NCBI GenBank assembly: GCA_964448675.1
Contig: CAYUZU010000003.1
Location: forward strand, 1 to 64,000
Reading direction: 5' to 3'
Origin: CAYUZU01 sp964448675
GTDB lineage: Bacteria; Planctomycetota; Phycisphaerae; UBA1845; Fen-1342
Length of the DNA: 64,000 nt
Positions 42,249-51,282 of the stretch are shown here, piece after piece. The position numbers and the translations under genes were made by a program. The notes below the pieces were generated by a model. That model searched no databases. It saw nothing but the letters and a program-made list of their open reading frames with translations, and was not told the origin of the DNA. Every line of letters starts with the position of its first letter. The first letter of the stretch is position 1.

Positions 42249-43700
42249 ATGCAGCATGACCCGCGCAGCCCTTCTCCGTCTCCAGCCGACGGCCCGGATG
42301 CCAGGCGCAGTCCCTTACGGCGGCAGTTGATGCGCGTGGCGGGTACCGACCTGAAGCGCCTCGTCACAACGGGGGTGCCACACCTGCTTACGGCGATCGT
42401 GCTCACGCAAGGCATGAACATGATCCGCCAGGTGCTGCTGCGCTGGCTGCTCGATCCGGCGGAGATCGGCAAGATCGCCTACGTGATGCAGATCGTCGAC
42501 CTGCTAGTGATTCTGGCGGATATCGGTATCGGAACCGCGGTGTTGAAGTTTGCCGCCGAGCCGGTCAGTGATCGGGAGAAGAGCCGGATCTACGTGACGG
42601 GCATGTTCTGGAGCGGGGTCACGTCGTGTGTGGGCGCGCTGATCTACCTGGTGGCGGTGCTGCTGCTGCCGGTGCATGAAGAGCAGATGGTGCGCTACTT
42701 CATGCTGATGCTGGTGCCGTACATTCCGATCGCGGCGGTGCGGAAGCTGCCGATCCTGTTCATGCAGGCGCGCAAGGAGATCAAGCGGGCGGCACTGTAC
42801 ACGACGATCACGCAGGTCTTTACCCTGGCGATCCTGCTGGGGGCGACGGCGGCGTTCGGCTTGTGGGGCTACTTCATCACGCTGATCCTCGCGCCGACGA
42901 CCAATCTCGCGGTGCTCCTGTGGGCGACGCAGGCCCACCTGCACTGGTTTCGCCCGTCCGTGCGCATGCTGAGGAAGTTCGCCACGTTCGGCTTCTTCAG
43001 CGTGCTGGCCAACGGCGCCAGCATGGCCAACGCGACGGTGACGATCGTGCTGCTGAAGTGGCTCACGGCGCCGGCTCCCGGCAGCGAGGCCGCCGCAGCC
43101 GCCAAAGCCGCCGACGTCTCCGACGCACTGGTCGGGCTCTACGCGACTGCCGCGCTCGTGCGCAACGCGCTGCGGTTGCTGCCGATGTCCCTCATGCAGA
43201 CCGCGTTCCCCTATCTCTCGGGTCTGCTGAAATCGCCCGCGCGTCTGCGGCACCGGACATGGGAGCTGACGTGGAAGCAGACGGCGGTGCTGGTGCCGGT
43301 GGTGCTGGCCTGGGCGCTGCTGGGACCGTACGCGATTGACTGGGTGATCGGGCCGGAATACGCCGACGCGTACTGGCCCGCACTGATCCTGCTGGTCGGG
43401 CTCCTGCCGTTTTCCTTGCGGGCGCCCGCCGCCCAGACGCTGATCGCGATGAACAAGGTGCACCTGAACGCGGCCGCCAGCGCGATCCTGCTGGTCGCCA
43501 ACGTGCCGCTGGTGCTGCTGCTGGTGCCGTGGTTCAGCATCACCGGGGCCGCGGCGGCGTCCGTTATCGCCGAGACGAGCGCGATGGTGTTCGCGCTGGT
43601 GACACTGCGGCTGGCGTTTCGCGATGGGCCGCCGCCGGAAAGCGGGGCGGCAACCCCCGGCGAGGATGACGACACAACGGGCAGGGCGCTCAACGACTGA
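42249..43700 (+). CDS. Polysaccharide flippase (Wzx/MOP superfamily)
   Basis: 483 residues with about 12-14 membrane helices. The N-terminal LLTAIVLTQGMNMIRQVLLRWLLDPAEIGKIAYVMQIVDLLVILADIGIGTAVLKF matches the oligosaccharide flippase pattern, and YFITLILAPTTNLAVLLWATQAHLH continues it. Carries lipid-linked repeat units to the outside. ATG 42249 has GAGG upstream. It converges on the minus-strand glycosyltransferase with an 11-base overlap of the ends. Confidence 0.9.
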   Translation: MQHDPRSPSPSPADGPDARRSPLRRQLMRVAGTDLKRLVTTGVPHLLTAIVLTQGMNMIRQVLLRWLLDPAEIGKIAYVMQIVDLLVILADIGIGTAVLKFAAEPVSDREKSRIYVTGMFWSGVTSCVGALIYLVAVLLLPVHEEQMVRYFMLMLVPYIPIAAVRKLPILFMQARKEIKRAALYTTITQVFTLAILLGATAAFGLWGYFITLILAPTTNLAVLLWATQAHLHWFRPSVRMLRKFATFGFFSVLANGASMANATVTIVLLKWLTAPAPGSEAAAAAKAADVSDALVGLYATAALVRNALRLLPMSLMQTAFPYLSGLLKSPARLRHRTWELTWKQTAVLVPVVLAWALLGPYAIDWVIGPEYADAYWPALILLVGLLPFSLRAPAAQTLIAMNKVHLNAAASAILLVANVPLVLLLVPWFSITGAAAASVIAETSAMVFALVTLRLAFRDGPPPESGAATPGEDDDTTGRALND

Positions 43701-44940
43701 GCTGCTCGTACAACCCGATGAGCTTCTCGATCTGCACGTCCCACGAGAAGTGCGCTCCGGCGATTTCGCTGCAGCGCTGCCGCAGGGCGTCGCCCTCGGC
43801 GTCGAGGCGGGTGCGCAGCTCGCGCGCGGCCGCGACGGCTTCTTCCGGCACGACGGGGAACTCGATGCTGCGGCCGATGCGGTGCTGGTCGGCGAAGGCG
43901 CTGAAGTCGCCGATATAAGGTGTGAGGATCACCGGCAGGCCGCAGCGGAGGTATTCGCTGAACTTCACCGGCGACGCGACGAGGTTGGTGAGGATGTTCT
44001 CGCGCAGCAGCAGCGCGACGTCGGCGGCCATCAGGTACGAGGCGACCTGGTCGTGGGGGGCGGATGTGGCGGTGTAGCGGTCGGCGGGGACGTTCAACTC
44101 GCGGAGCTGGGCCACGAGCGCGTCGGCCTCGCGCGAGAGGATGAGCAGATGCGCGTCGGGCATGGTCTGCTGAATGGCGGCATATGCAGCAGCGATCTGG
44201 TCGGGCCGCTGCCAGTGCGACATCGAGCCGCAATAGCACACGACGAACTTGTCGGCGAGGCCGAGCGCCTGGCGACGCGCGGCACGCAGGGCGGGATCGT
44301 AGTAGAACCGCTGAGTGTCCGCGCAGCAGCCGACGACCGTGCGCGGCACGTCGCGATCGAAGTCACACTTGGCGCGCACGTGGTCGACGAGCTTCTCGGA
44401 CACCGTGTTGAGTCCATCCGCGCCCTGCATGGCGGCCTCCAGCGCGTCCCGCCGGGTGTTGGCCGCGGCAACGCGCGAGTGCGGCGCCCGCTCGGCCTCG
44501 TCCGCGGAATCCCCGCGCAGGTCCAGCAGCACGCGCAGCCGCGGGTCGCGCCGCTTGCTGGCGATGGCGGCGAGGGCAACCCCCTGCCCGCGGCAGTGGA
44601 CGATGATCGGCGCGTCGCCGGTGTAGCCGCACGCACGGATTGCGGCGTCGAGCCGGCGTGACCAGCGCCAGGTCTGGTATGGGGCGTTGTACGGCAGGCG
44701 GTAGCGGAAGATGACCTGGCCGTCGGGCAACGCGGCGCGGATGGCCCGCTGGCGGTCCGACACCGCCGATTGGAACATGCTGCGGAGGCTGGTGAGGATG
44801 AGCACAGCCCGCTGGATGTGCGGGGCGCGCTGGCCGATGAAGCGCAGCGGTGCGAGCACCTGCGAGTCGAGCACCGGGGCAAAGACCCCCTCCCCGACCA
44901 TGGCCATCACACGCATCGGCTGCCTGGCATCCGCCGTCAT
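43690..44940 (-). CDS. Glycosyltransferase (GT4-like, GT-B fold), second copy
   Basis: 416 residues: VMAMVGEGVFAPVLDSQVL start, IIVHCRGQGVALAAI, VVCYCGSMSHWQRPDQI opening the donor domain, and SPVKFSEYLRCGLPVILTPYIGDFS as the nucleotide-sugar site. The frame is open to 45414, but the upstream part has the composition of a shadow of the heparinase gene, and the ATG at 44938-44940 follows that gene's stop by 5 bases. Last gene of a minus-strand operon. Confidence 0.87.
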   Translation of the reverse strand: MTADARQPMRVMAMVGEGVFAPVLDSQVLAPLRFIGQRAPHIQRAVLILTSLRSMFQSAVSDRQRAIRAALPDGQVIFRYRLPYNAPYQTWRWSRRLDAAIRACGYTGDAPIIVHCRGQGVALAAIASKRRDPRLRVLLDLRGDSADEAERAPHSRVAAANTRRDALEAAMQGADGLNTVSEKLVDHVRAKCDFDRDVPRTVVGCCADTQRFYYDPALRAARRQALGLADKFVVCYCGSMSHWQRPDQIAAAYAAIQQTMPDAHLLILSREADALVAQLRELNVPADRYTATSAPHDQVASYLMAADVALLLRENILTNLVASPVKFSEYLRCGLPVILTPYIGDFSAFADQHRIGRSIEFPVVPEEAVAAARELRTRLDAEGDALRQRCSEIAGAHFSWDVQIEKLIGLYEQLSR

Positions 44941-44945
44941 GTCGG

Positions 44946-46928
44946 TCACTCCGCGCTGAATTCGAACGTCTCGACCACGCGCCCGACGCGGGTCGCCGTG
45001 AAGACCAGCACCGGCGCGGGCACCTTCACGCCGTAGGCCGGCGCGTACCAGCCCGATGCGATCTCGCTGTCGAGCGGATCGCGGCCGGCGTGGCGGATCC
45101 GGAGTGTACGGCCGTCGCGCGTCAGTCGCCACGCCTGATCGTCCTGGTGGGGCTGGACGTCGGGGTGCAGCTGGAAGCGCCACCGGAGGCGGTGCTGGCC
45201 GGTGAGCGCCAGCGTATCGACCAGCGTCCAGCGGCGTGCGGCCACGTCGAACTGCAGCCGGCGCTCGTGGGGGCCGCCCCCCGCCAGGCGCTGGTAGCCG
45301 CGGTGCGTGCCGACGAAGCCGGCGGTGCGCCGGTCGCAGCGCCAGTCGTTCACGCGCGGGGCGGCTTCGTTGATGATGCTGTAGGTCGTGCGTGACAGCG
45401 GAAACAGGCGACACTGCGGCTGGTCATCGACGACGATCGTGTTGTGCACACGCGAATCGATGAAACGCAGTCGCCAGTCGGGCCACGTCGTGTAGCAGTA
45501 CTGGCCGGGGTCGACAATGATCTGCCGGCCGCCGACGGTGGCCGTGAGCGACAACTGGTCGAGATGCCTGTGCGAGCCGACGGGGGTGTACTTGAGCGGG
45601 CCGCAGCGGATCAGGAGGTGGTCGTCATCGGTGCCGAGAAGGAACAGGCCGCTGGCGGTCAGGGCGCGGCCGGTGGTGGCGGCGGGCGGCGTGTGGGGCC
45701 GGTACGCGTCGAGGGCGGCGGAACCCGCAAGCAGGGCGAGCTCGGGCGTGGCGTCGGCCAAGGCGAGATCGGGGGCGTCCAGCAGGACAGCGGCGGCCGG
45801 CAGCAGGTGGCGCACGGACGTGTCGTCGCGCTGAACGAGCGGGAAGACGCGGCCGCTGTCGTTGTCGCCGATGAGCGGAGCCGCGCCGTTGCTGTCACTA
45901 AAGGCGTAGAGCGCGAAACACGCAGCGCGCAGCCGTTGGGCGATGTCCGGCCCCAGGTCGTGGCCGCCAACCTGGCAGGCACGCCAGCCGACGAGCGCCA
46001 GCTCGACCATCAGGCGGTGGTAGGTCGTCGAGCATTCACGATTGAAGCCGTCGGCGGCGAATTGCTGCATGATCTCGCGGCGCAGTTCGCGGGCGGCGAA
46101 GTCGAGCCACTTCGTCGCGGGTGGGTGCGGCCGCAAGACCGCCCCGATGACAGCGAGGCCGACAAGGTCGCTGAAATAGTGATTCGTGTTGGGCCCGAGG
46201 ACGGCCTCGAGGTTGCCGCGGATGAACTGGCCGTGATCGGCGAGCGCCGCCCACATGCGTCGCTGCGTGTCGTCATCGAAGCTGTCGCTCCAGGCGGCGC
46301 AGGCGGCGGTCCAGCTCACGGCGCGCAGGGCGACGTCCATGGCGCATTTCCAGTTGACACCGCGGGCGACGGGGTTGTTGTCGAGCCAATCGTGCCACTG
46401 CGCGAGGAATACGTCGCGATAGCGGTCGGGGTTGGTCCAGAGCCAGGTGAAGACGTGCTGGAAGCGCGAGAGTTCCCATGGAACCTTGATGTCGCTCCCT
46501 TCGATCCCCAGCGCGATGGGCACGTCGAGGTACAGGGCATCGGCGGGAAAGTCGGCGCCGGCTTTGAAGTCGCGGTGCCAGGCCATGCCGCCGTCGGGGC
46601 GTCGGGCGTCGGTGGCGCCACTACCGAGGAGGTCGAAGTGACCCTCGGCCGCCTGGGCCGCGCGCGCGGCTGCCGCGGCGTGGCGATCGGGCCAGCGCTC
46701 GGCCGCGGAGGCGATCCACGAGCGGTCCGCCGCCCCCGGCCACAACTGACGGGCGGCGTTCCAGTTGGCGTCCGGCGGCATTTCGTCCGGGCGGGTGAGC
46801 GTGGGCGTCTGCCAGGTGCGGCGGCGCCGGCGTGCGAGACGGGGCGCCTGCCAATAGCTGATCAACCGCAACGCGAGGATGCCGGGGCCATCCCAGCGCA
46901 GCTTGGCCAGCCAGCGTTCGGTGTTCAT
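44946..46928 (-). CDS. Heparinase II/III-like protein (alginate-lyase superfamily), intracellular form
   Basis: 660 residues without a signal peptide. The N-terminal (alpha/alpha)-toroid is visible as tryptophan-rich helices (NPDRYRDVFLAQWHDWLDNNPVARGVNWKCAMDVALRAVSW, LGPNTNHYFSDLVGLAVIGAVL) and the C-terminal beta sandwich starts near GSHRHLDQLSLTATVGGRQIIVDPGQY, which holds the conserved His and the DPG turn. Such proteins in exopolysaccharide clusters may trim or epimerise the polymer; the substrate is unknown. Overlaps the O-antigen-ligase-like gene by 4 bases (ATGA). Confidence 0.88.
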   Translation of the reverse strand: MNTERWLAKLRWDGPGILALRLISYWQAPRLARRRRRTWQTPTLTRPDEMPPDANWNAARQLWPGAADRSWIASAAERWPDRHAAAAARAAQAAEGHFDLLGSGATDARRPDGGMAWHRDFKAGADFPADALYLDVPIALGIEGSDIKVPWELSRFQHVFTWLWTNPDRYRDVFLAQWHDWLDNNPVARGVNWKCAMDVALRAVSWTAACAAWSDSFDDDTQRRMWAALADHGQFIRGNLEAVLGPNTNHYFSDLVGLAVIGAVLRPHPPATKWLDFAARELRREIMQQFAADGFNRECSTTYHRLMVELALVGWRACQVGGHDLGPDIAQRLRAACFALYAFSDSNGAAPLIGDNDSGRVFPLVQRDDTSVRHLLPAAAVLLDAPDLALADATPELALLAGSAALDAYRPHTPPAATTGRALTASGLFLLGTDDDHLLIRCGPLKYTPVGSHRHLDQLSLTATVGGRQIIVDPGQYCYTTWPDWRLRFIDSRVHNTIVVDDQPQCRLFPLSRTTYSIINEAAPRVNDWRCDRRTAGFVGTHRGYQRLAGGGPHERRLQFDVAARRWTLVDTLALTGQHRLRWRFQLHPDVQPHQDDQAWRLTRDGRTLRIRHAGRDPLDSEIASGWYAPAYGVKVPAPVLVFTATRVGRVVETFEFSAE

Positions 46929-48493
46929 GCCTTCGGGTCGGGCGGATAAGGGGGCGACGCGGTTTGATCGAGCGATGCTCCTGCGCCGGGCTCGTTCGTG
47001 TCCCGGGCGTGGCGCGTGTAGAGCGTCATGGCGAGCATCGGATACATGAAGACGACATAGGGGAAGATGTTGTTGCGCGGCTGGCCGGAGGTAAACGGCA
47101 GGTTGACCGCCAGGAACATGCACATCACCACCCAGCCGGCGAAGCAACCGGCCACGAAGCGCTGGTCGAGGAACGGCAGGCCGTTGTAGCGCCCGGGGCG
47201 ACCGTAGTACAGCGTCGCACCGACCAGCAGGATCAGCGCCGCGACGCCGAACAGGCCCACGTCGAAGAACGCGCCGATCACGCTGGAGTGCACCGATGCG
47301 AAGTAGTCGTCGACGACGAACCAGTTGTTGAGGCCGACGCCGAAGAGCGGCGAATCGCTCCAGTAGGCCATGGCCTTCTGCCAGATGGGCCAGCGGGCGG
47401 TGCCCGTAATGCCGCCACTCGCCATGTCTTCGAAGCGTTCGATGACGAGTTGGAGATCCAGGGTGGTATGGCGCAGCGAATACTGGACCGCGGCCGCGAC
47501 GGCCACGCCCCCCAGGAGCATGAAAGCCAGGGCGCGGCCGCTCAGCAGGTGCCGCGTGAAACTGGTGAGGCTCCACCAGGCTACGATCAGCCCGAACGCC
47601 ACGACCGCGCCGCGGCTGGCACCAAGCCAGGCCAGTACGCCGAACAGTGCAACCGAAGTCAGCAGGAACACGCCGATGGTCATCGAGCGTTTCAACGCAT
47701 GGGCATGGCCGAACCAAAGCGCCGCCCCGGCCACGAAGATCGTGGGGATGGCGTTGCTCTGGCTGGCGCCGAGGAATCGCTGCGAGACGCCGGACGTGTA
47801 CCACTCCATCTCACCCAGCACGCCACGGCGGTAGTTGTACACCGAGATGACCGCGAGGCCGATCAGCAGCCCCAACCAGATCACCTTGTAATCTTCGACG
47901 TTTCGGAGGCGCTGGTACACGGCGACCGAGACGAGAATCGGGATCCAGAAACGACTGAACAGCGCCGGGAAGGCCACGCCGATGTCCAGCGCGGTAACCG
48001 TCGACAGGGCCGCCGCCACGGCCAGTGCCACCCAGCCAACCGTGAAGGACGTGGGTAGGCGGCGTGAGGGGGTGTACAGGCTGCCATTCGGACCAAACAG
48101 CGCGACGATGATCAAGGGCAGCGCCAGGACCATTTCGAACGAGAGGGCGTGTGTCTCGTCGCCCCACAGGAAGTAATGCGCACTGGCGACCTGGTTCAGG
48201 CCGAGGAAGCCGTAGAACAGCGCCGCCGCGATCGGGAAGGTGGACGCGCTCCACCCGAGCGCGAGAATGAGCATGCCCGCCAGCGGACAATACACGGCCG
48301 CCACGCGCGCACCGAGGTTCATGCCAAACACGTAGCCCTGCTGATAGGCGACCAGGGCCGAGAAACCGATCAGCGCCGTCAGCAAGGCCGCGGTGTAGAA
48401 CCAGCGCTGGTCGAATCGGCCGACGCTGGGCTGGGCGAGCAACGTACCCGCCGCCGGGCTGTACGGGATGGAATGGCTATCGAATCTGGTCAC
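46925..48493 (-). CDS. O-antigen ligase / polymerase-like membrane protein
   Basis: 522 residues with about 12 helices and the Wzy_C (WaaL/Wzy) region: RFEDMASGGITGTARWPIWQKAMAYWSDSPLFGVGLNNW, containing the essential-type Arg and the PLFGVG loop, followed by a later His in SVHSSVIG. Polymerises or ligates the surface glycan outside the cytoplasmic membrane. First gene of the minus-strand run that continues with heparinase and glycosyltransferase genes; its promoter should lie in the 261-base gap up to 48754, where I see no clear motif. Confidence 0.87.
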   Translation of the reverse strand: MTRFDSHSIPYSPAAGTLLAQPSVGRFDQRWFYTAALLTALIGFSALVAYQQGYVFGMNLGARVAAVYCPLAGMLILALGWSASTFPIAAALFYGFLGLNQVASAHYFLWGDETHALSFEMVLALPLIIVALFGPNGSLYTPSRRLPTSFTVGWVALAVAAALSTVTALDIGVAFPALFSRFWIPILVSVAVYQRLRNVEDYKVIWLGLLIGLAVISVYNYRRGVLGEMEWYTSGVSQRFLGASQSNAIPTIFVAGAALWFGHAHALKRSMTIGVFLLTSVALFGVLAWLGASRGAVVAFGLIVAWWSLTSFTRHLLSGRALAFMLLGGVAVAAAVQYSLRHTTLDLQLVIERFEDMASGGITGTARWPIWQKAMAYWSDSPLFGVGLNNWFVVDDYFASVHSSVIGAFFDVGLFGVAALILLVGATLYYGRPGRYNGLPFLDQRFVAGCFAGWVVMCMFLAVNLPFTSGQPRNNIFPYVVFMYPMLAMTLYTRHARDTNEPGAGASLDQTASPPYPPDPKA

Positions 48494-48754
48494 TTCTCAC
48501 CAAGCCCTTACAACGCCCCAGTCGCAGCAACGCCGCCACGCGGGCTGCCGAGACGATACGTTACGCGAAACGGCGTCTGGCGCCATGCCGGTCGACGACA
48601 AAACGCGGCGACACGGACGCCGCGACGGCCGCCAGCCGAAGTCCTTGAGCGACCGACGCCTGGACCGGCGCTGCGGGCCGCCCTGCCCTGTTTATCGGCG
48701 GTTCGCCAGCCTTATCCTCACGGCTCGAGGCGTCACAGGTAGACGCCCGGCGTG

Positions 48755-49969
48755 CTAAGCCCGGGACCGGTCCCGGTTTCGCCAGTGGGCGTCGTCCTCC
48801 GGCTCCTCCTGCCGTTCGGCCTCGGGCACGGCCTCAGCCCGTCCCAGCGGCACCCCGCGCCGCCGGTCCTTGCGGAATACCCACAACAGCGACGCCGTGA
48901 AGTTCAATACCGTCCCCACCAGCACCCCCATGAAAGCCGCCACAAACGGATGCTCGGCGAACATCGCCGTGCGCCCGAGCCCCATTGCCACCGACCAGCT
49001 CGCGACGGCACCGACCAGGCAGGATGCGACGAATCGCGGGTATTGCTGGAGGATCCTGCCAGCCCGGCCCCAGCTGAACGTGAAGCGGCGGTTGAGCAAG
49101 AAGTTCCAGGTGAGGGCCACCCAGATGGCAATGGCTCGTGCGATGTGGATTGCGACGCCGCCGCGCAACAGCAGGCCGTACGTCAGGAAGTCGACGGCCA
49201 GACCGGTCGCCCCCACGGCACAGAACTGCACAAACCGCGACAGCACGCCGAACTTGTAATCCGCCAAGCGTTTCAGGTGGTGGATGTAGCGAAGCTGTTC
49301 GCGCAAGTCGAGCTTGCTCTCGCCAAACTTGCGGTCGGCGAAGTGGATCGGCACCTCGCGAATTCGCCGGCAGCGACACTTGACGATCAGCTCCAGGCCG
49401 ATCTTGTAGCCGATGGGATTAAGCTCTTCAGCCGCCCGGAATCGGTCGCGGCGCAAAGCGAAGTAGCCCGCCATGGGGTCCCTTGCTGTCGTAAAGGGTC
49501 GCGCAAGCCAGGTCGCGACACGGCTGTTCAGCCAGCGCAACAGGCCCCAGTCCTGGTCCATCCCCCCGCCGGCGACATAACGGCTTCCGATGACGAAGTC
49601 GACCCCCGGCTGTTGTAGCTCTCCCAGCAGGCGCGGAATGGCACTGGGCGGGTGACTGAGGTCTGCGTCCATGCACAAGAGGACATCGCCGGTGGCCTCC
49701 TGGAAGCCGCGGATCACCGCCGAGCTGAGGCCTCGTTCGTCGGTGCGGGTGATCAGGCGCGCGTGGTGGCCGTCACGGGAGAGCTGCGCTACAACTTCCG
49801 GCGTGCCGTCGCGGCTGTCGTCATCGACGATGACGATCTCGTGGCGGAGGCCGTGCTGCTGCAGGACCTGCGTGATCGCCGGGACGAGATGCGCGAGGTT
49901 CTCCGCCTCACGATAAGTCGGCACGACTACCGACAGCGTGACCTGGGACTGATCGCGCTCCCCGGCCAT
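48755..49969 (-). CDS. GT2 glycosyltransferase fused to GtrA-like membrane domain
   Basis: 404 residues. Residues 1-235 are a dolichol-phosphate-mannose-synthase-like GT2 domain: SVVVPTYREAENL, VDDDSRDGT, LCMDADLSHPP (metal-binding DxD-type site) and RFRAAEELNPIGYKIGLELIVK. Residues about 250-380 are a four-helix GtrA domain (FVQFCAVGATGLAVDFLTYGLLL to TASLLWVFRK). This fusion makes and flips polyprenyl-phosphate sugars and would supply donors for GT39-like enzymes. The ATG overlaps the stop of the upstream PLP gene (TGATG). The C-terminal tail is acidic and low-complexity. Confidence 0.92.
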   Translation of the reverse strand: MAGERDQSQVTLSVVVPTYREAENLAHLVPAITQVLQQHGLRHEIVIVDDDSRDGTPEVVAQLSRDGHHARLITRTDERGLSSAVIRGFQEATGDVLLCMDADLSHPPSAIPRLLGELQQPGVDFVIGSRYVAGGGMDQDWGLLRWLNSRVATWLARPFTTARDPMAGYFALRRDRFRAAEELNPIGYKIGLELIVKCRCRRIREVPIHFADRKFGESKLDLREQLRYIHHLKRLADYKFGVLSRFVQFCAVGATGLAVDFLTYGLLLRGGVAIHIARAIAIWVALTWNFLLNRRFTFSWGRAGRILQQYPRFVASCLVGAVASWSVAMGLGRTAMFAEHPFVAAFMGVLVGTVLNFTASLLWVFRKDRRRGVPLGRAEAVPEAERQEEPEDDAHWRNRDRSRA

Positions 49970-51150
49970 CAACGCAGCCCGGCGCTGGCCCCGCGAGTGG
50001 CCTCGGCCAGGGCGGCCTCGAGGTCCTCGATCAGGTCCGCGGCGTCTTCCAGACCGACGCTCAGCCGCACCAGGCCGTCCACGACGCCCAGTTGCTGGCG
50101 CACCTCGCGCGGCACCGACGCGTGGGTCATCGTCGCGGGATGGCCGATCAGCGACTCCACCCCGCCGAGGCTCTCGGCACAGGAAAACAGGTGCGTCCAC
50201 GACAGCAGGCGCGCGGCGGCCTCCATGCCCCCCGCCACCACGCAGGACACCATGCCGCCACCGCCGCTCATCTGGCGCCGCGCGAGTTCGTGGTCCGGGT
50301 GGGACGCCAGGCCCGGGTAGATCACCTGCTCGAATTCCGGCCGGTCCGCGGCCCATTCCGCGATGCGTTGCGCGTTTTCGCAGTGGCGTTGCATGCGGAC
50401 GTCGAGTGTCTTGAGGCCGCGCTGGGCAAGATAACAGTCGAACGGCCCGGGCACGCCACCGGCCGCATTCTGGTAGAAACGGATCGGCTCCATCGTCTCT
50501 GCGTCGCGCGTGACGACCGCCCCGCCGATGATGTCCGAGTGGCCGCCGATGTACTTGGTCGTGCTGTGGACAACGATGTCGGCGCCGAGCTCGAGCGGAC
50601 GCTGCAGCGCCGGCGTCGCAAAGGTGTTGTCGACGACGAAGTACAGCGGTTGGCGCGCGACGCCACGCACGGCGTTCGCCACTCCCTGGATATCGAGCAG
50701 CCGCAACATCGGATTCGTCGGCGTTTCGAGCCAGACCATGCGCGTGGTGTCGTCCACCAGCGCGGCCAGCGCCGCCGGATCGGCGTCGTTGCTGTAGCGC
50801 GTGATCAGCCCCCACGGCTTGAGCACCTTCTCGAACAGCCGATACGTGCCGCCATACAAGTCGCCGTAGGCGACGATCGAATCCCCCGGCCGCAAGAGCG
50901 CGTGCACGACGGCGGTTTCGGCCGCCAGGCCCGATGCGAACGCCGCCCCGGCCGCGCCATTCTCGACGGCCGCGAGGCATTGCTCCAGACCGAGCCGGGT
51001 CGGGTTGGCCGAGCGCGAATACTCGAAGCCCTTGTGAACGCCCGGGGCCTGCTGGGTGTAGGTGCTGGTGACATGGATCGGCGGTACGGTGGCTCCCGTG
51101 GCCGGATCCGCCGCCTGACCGACATGAATCGCCTTCGATGCGAACCGCAT
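49969..51150 (-). CDS. Cystathionine gamma-lyase / gamma-synthase (trans-sulfuration PLP enzyme)
   Basis: 393 residues. Cys/Met metabolism PLP family: SANPTRLGLEQCLAAVENG, VDNTFATPALQRPLELGADIVVHSTTKYIGGHSDI with the PLP Lys in STTK, and FSCAESLGGVESLIGHPATMTHASVP. Lyase and synthase cannot be told apart by eye; the neighbouring cystathionine beta-synthase suggests the reverse pathway, methionine to cysteine, and so a gamma-lyase. The ATG at 51148-51150 follows GAGGCGATCC. Overlaps the GT2-GtrA gene by one base. Confidence 0.88.
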   Translation of the reverse strand: MRFASKAIHVGQAADPATGATVPPIHVTSTYTQQAPGVHKGFEYSRSANPTRLGLEQCLAAVENGAAGAAFASGLAAETAVVHALLRPGDSIVAYGDLYGGTYRLFEKVLKPWGLITRYSNDADPAALAALVDDTTRMVWLETPTNPMLRLLDIQGVANAVRGVARQPLYFVVDNTFATPALQRPLELGADIVVHSTTKYIGGHSDIIGGAVVTRDAETMEPIRFYQNAAGGVPGPFDCYLAQRGLKTLDVRMQRHCENAQRIAEWAADRPEFEQVIYPGLASHPDHELARRQMSGGGGMVSCVVAGGMEAAARLLSWTHLFSCAESLGGVESLIGHPATMTHASVPREVRQQLGVVDGLVRLSVGLEDAADLIEDLEAALAEATRGASAGLR

Positions 51151-51282
51151 GGATCGCCTCACGCTGGATACGAGCAGTGCTCTGGTCCCGCGACACGGGG
51201 GCGCGCCGCGCTGGATCCCACCATGCGAAACGGCCGCGTCGCGCAATGCCCGAACTGCGGGCAGCCAATATGAACTCGTATT